In this document: in pieces, positions 52,029 to 54,138 of the stretch
How the letters are laid out: each line of letters begins with the position of its first letter
Position numbering within the stretch: the first letter of the stretch is position 1
Source of the DNA: Bacteriovoracaceae bacterium
GTDB taxonomy: Bacteria; Bdellovibrionota; Bacteriovoracia; Bacteriovoracales; Bacteriovoracaceae
NCBI GenBank assembly: GCA_017858255.1
Contig: JAFMBV010000015.1
Location: 1-54,138 of the forward strand
Direction of reading: 5' to 3'
DNA length: 54,138 nt
Notes under the pieces: generated by a model
The model's input: the letters and a program-made list of their open reading frames with translations, nothing else
The model's database searches: none
What the model was told of the DNA's origin: nothing
Program-made: the position numbers and the translations under genes

Positions 52029-53378
52029 TTGGAAACAAAAAATAAAAATAAATCGTTTAATTTAACTTTTGCGGTGCTGTGGCTTCTTGTCGCCTCTCAT
52101 GCCTCCTATCAAAAGTATCAACAAACCCAGCATGTTTCTTTTTGGGCCAATCAAAGTGAAAATATTCAAGATGGCATTAACCGCCGTCCAAGTGCAATTC
52201 TAGATTTTGATCCAGACAGTCTCGAAGTTTATAGAGACTTCTTTAGCTATGAAACTTATCAGAAGTATCTAACTTACGATTTGAGTTTAAATTTTAGAAC
52301 GAACAAAAACAAAGAACTCCTCGATGAAAGATTAAAAGAAAAGCTCAACTTGTCTCTTCGCAATTCGATAAAGACCACACTCATTCAAAAGAATACGGCA
52401 ACATCAGAAGAAGGGGTTGAAGCACACGACAAGGGTCTCGTATCACTTATAAAAGAAAACCTCATTCAAGAATTAACGAAGAACTTTATCAAGAATATTA
52501 AGGCCCACAAGATAGTTGATGGAACCTTTCAAATTGACCTCAATTTCACACCTAGAATGAACCCTGAGTTTAGTTTTGATGAAGAGCTCTCAAGTAATCA
52601 ACTCGTCAACTGGACTCATACTGATCGCCTGGCCAAAAAGTTAAAAATTAAAGAATCTCTCTTCCATCAAAAAATCCTTGAAACTCCAGTACCTGCCTCT
52701 ACCGAAACTTATCAATACAAAGGCGGTCAGATTACTATTTGGTTTAGAGTTCTCGATTCAGACTCTCAAGCAAACTCACCTGCCCCAAACAAAGAGCGAG
52801 TAAAGGGTTTTATCCGAATTCGTCGTTATTACCGTGCTCCTGAGTTAGCGAATAATGAGCCCTACATAGTGGATGATAACTTTCGCTTGAATATGGTTCA
52901 TTTCAAATCTCTGCAAAAGCGTAATAAACACGAAAAGAGTGAAAATTTTGTGACGATTGATCTCTATAAAGAGTTTGATCTTGAAAATCAAACACCTAGA
53001 CTTGATAGAGTCGAGCTGCACTTTGGTAAAGTATTACCTGATAACTTTCACACCTCTAGCCTTATTGGAAAACTTCATGCTTATAAGGATGATGTCATAG
53101 AGACAAGTGAACTTAATCTACATGGGGTTTTAAAATACCATGACAGCGAGTACATCTTTGTCAGTCAATTAGAAAAGCTCGTTTTTGATTTTAAAACAGG
53201 CCAATTTAGTAATAAGTCAAAAATGAAAACCGTTTTTAAGAAATCAGATCTAAGTGGTCCCCATTTGGGATCAGCTCAGCACAAGGTCTTTAATAAACTC
53301 CTCCATGAACACGGTCTTGCTTTAATAAAAAGTTTTCATCTCGGAGATATTCACTCAAAGTTTGGAGGTAGGAAATGA
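52029..53378 (+). CDS. membrane-anchored protein of unknown function
   Basis: A 449-aa protein starting at TTG 52029 with GAGGG upstream. One N-terminal helix (LTFAVLWLLVASHAS) would anchor or export it; the rest is soluble, with a charged helical part to about residue 190, then beta-rich sequence (RVKGFIRIRRYYRAPEL, VELHFGKVLPDNF). No family recognised. The next gene overlaps by four bases (ATGA) and also encodes an exported protein, so they may act together in the envelope. Confidence 0.7.
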   Translation: METKNKNKSFNLTFAVLWLLVASHASYQKYQQTQHVSFWANQSENIQDGINRRPSAILDFDPDSLEVYRDFFSYETYQKYLTYDLSLNFRTNKNKELLDERLKEKLNLSLRNSIKTTLIQKNTATSEEGVEAHDKGLVSLIKENLIQELTKNFIKNIKAHKIVDGTFQIDLNFTPRMNPEFSFDEELSSNQLVNWTHTDRLAKKLKIKESLFHQKILETPVPASTETYQYKGGQITIWFRVLDSDSQANSPAPNKERVKGFIRIRRYYRAPELANNEPYIVDDNFRLNMVHFKSLQKRNKHEKSENFVTIDLYKEFDLENQTPRLDRVELHFGKVLPDNFHTSSLIGKLHAYKDDVIETSELNLHGVLKYHDSEYIFVSQLEKLVFDFKTGQFSNKSKMKTVFKKSDLSGPHLGSAQHKVFNKLLHEHGLALIKSFHLGDIHSKFGGRK

Positions 53379-54138
53379 AGATCCTCCTTCTCGCCATATT
53401 CGCTATGAGTTTTGTTCAGGCACGAGAGTACCCCATCAATGATAGAATTCTTACACAAGACCTGTACTTAAAAGTTTATTCAGATATTTATGAGGTAGAA
53501 GATATTAAACGCATTGATCTCTTTAAAAAGAGAATTCAAGCCCTGGAAATGAAAAATCAAAAAGAGGCGAATAATCTCATTAAGTCCCTTGATCCCTTTC
53601 TTCCTGATCATTTTTTAAAGGCAGTTACCTTCTATCGCTATATAGAGCCATCAAAAGAAAAGCTTGCGGATATATTAAGTTACCTTTTAACCAATAAACT
53701 ACTGGTTCTTAGGGATGCTATTGATAACCCTCAAACCTCAAACAAGCAGGCCTTGCTTAATATTTTACGCAGTCTAACTGAACACAGTGATATTAAAACA
53801 GACACTCTTTTTAGTACTATGTACCCTCTCATTAAAGAGAAGGCTCAACTCATTAGCGATATCGATAATAATGAGGCTTTTGTCGAAGCGTTAAAAAACA
53901 CCAAGACTTTTACCTTTCTCTTGGAAGATCACCTCAAAGGTAAGTACCACTACTCACTTAGCTCTCTTGGCTTTATTCCAGGAAACTATGTTCAAGTTAT
54001 CAGCGAAAATAGAGTCGACCTCGATCGCATAAACTGGCTTAATGAAAGAATTATTTTTAATGGTGGTCCCTTTGATACCAATGCTCCCTACATTGAAATG
54101 CCCATGAGACCTAGTGACGATGGGCACCCGGTTTTTCG
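53375..54138 (+). CDS. secreted protein of unknown function, partial (3' end beyond window)
   Basis: An open frame starting at ATG 53375 (overlapping the upstream TGA) with signal peptide MKILLLAIFAMSFVQA, then at least 238 mature residues with no stop before the window edge. The sequence is mostly helical, with FNGGPFDTNAPYIEMPMRP near the cut end. GGAGGTAGG precedes the start. I do not recognise the family. Confidence 0.8.
   Translation, partial: MKILLLAIFAMSFVQAREYPINDRILTQDLYLKVYSDIYEVEDIKRIDLFKKRIQALEMKNQKEANNLIKSLDPFLPDHFLKAVTFYRYIEPSKEKLADILSYLLTNKLLVLRDAIDNPQTSNKQALLNILRSLTEHSDIKTDTLFSTMYPLIKEKAQLISDIDNNEAFVEALKNTKTFTFLLEDHLKGKYHYSLSSLGFIPGNYVQVISENRVDLDRINWLNERIIFNGGPFDTNAPYIEMPMRPSDDGHPVF

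Noticed and set aside
51932-52050. Minus-strand stretch translating to a hydrophilic protein end before a TAG at 51932.
   Set aside because: The frame is closed upstream by TAA within the next gene, has no ATG, GTG or TTG start and is under 45 codons; most likely chance or a remnant too short to support.
1-54138. Search for tRNA, rRNA, insertion sequences, integrases, att sites, toxin-antitoxin or defence genes.
   Set aside because: Nothing supportable was seen on either strand; gaps between genes are short and hold only promoters, terminators and hairpins.

Overview
The window looks like chromosomal DNA of a moderately AT-rich, Gram-negative predatory or predator-related bacterium of the Bdellovibrionota, most likely the Bacteriovorax/Halobacteriovorax side. 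This is inferred from gene content: an FHA-GGDEF protein resembling the Bdellovibrio cyclase DgcB, GYF_2 and PilZ proteins, Ser/Thr kinase signalling, a secreted HELGH protease, many lipoproteins, LptE and an Mla lipid-transport operon. No marker gene fixes the species. I see no rRNA, tRNA, insertion sequence, prophage or CRISPR array, and no gene-free stretch longer than about 300 bases.

Layout. 1-1071: a partial glycosidase-like gene running off the left edge. 1253-9319 (+): two acyl-CoA dehydrogenases (the first isovaleryl-type), pgi, an FHA-GGDEF cyclase, mutL, miaA and a ppsR-type regulator. 9326-13763 (-): a membrane Ser/Thr kinase, then GYF_2-GYF_2-PilZ, a pseudo-hydrolase and a lipoprotein. 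13978-17780: a VWA-like lipoprotein, bpt, a secreted metalloprotease and a small membrane protein. 17777-26310, mostly minus: a cNMP-binding regulator, thiolase, a Lys/Ala-rich histone-like protein and a bcd-crt-hbd beta-oxidation operon, plus a short plus-strand island (20495-22310) containing a lipoprotein that seems to start at ATT. 26495-29673: rpsT, holA, lptE, dciA and a TrmN6-like methyltransferase. 29694-38166 (-): aroK, a receiver/GGDEF-like protein, alr, mlaE, mlaF, mlaD, a GYF_2 membrane protein and a helical protein joined to it by an A10 run. 38257-44925 (+): yceD, rpmF, fabH, fabD, fabG, acpP, fabF, glyA. 44922-54138: nrdR, nusB, a degenerate HD-GYP protein, greB, low-molecular-weight phosphatase, def, trmO and two envelope proteins, the last cut by the right edge.

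How the genes work together. Fatty-acid synthesis and fatty-acid/branched-chain acyl-CoA oxidation both lie here, as do envelope functions (Mla, LptE, alanine racemase). Several proteins could form a c-di-GMP/phosphothreonine network: a cyclase with an FHA domain and intact I-site, a PilZ receptor, a degenerate HD-GYP, a possible degenerate GGDEF and a Ser/Thr kinase.

The observations I find most worth testing are the A10 slippage site between the GYF_2 membrane gene and its downstream partner (30931-30940), the ATT-initiated lipoprotein (20923), the alpha/beta-hydrolase that has lost its nucleophile, and the histone-H1-like protein with a Cys/His motif.
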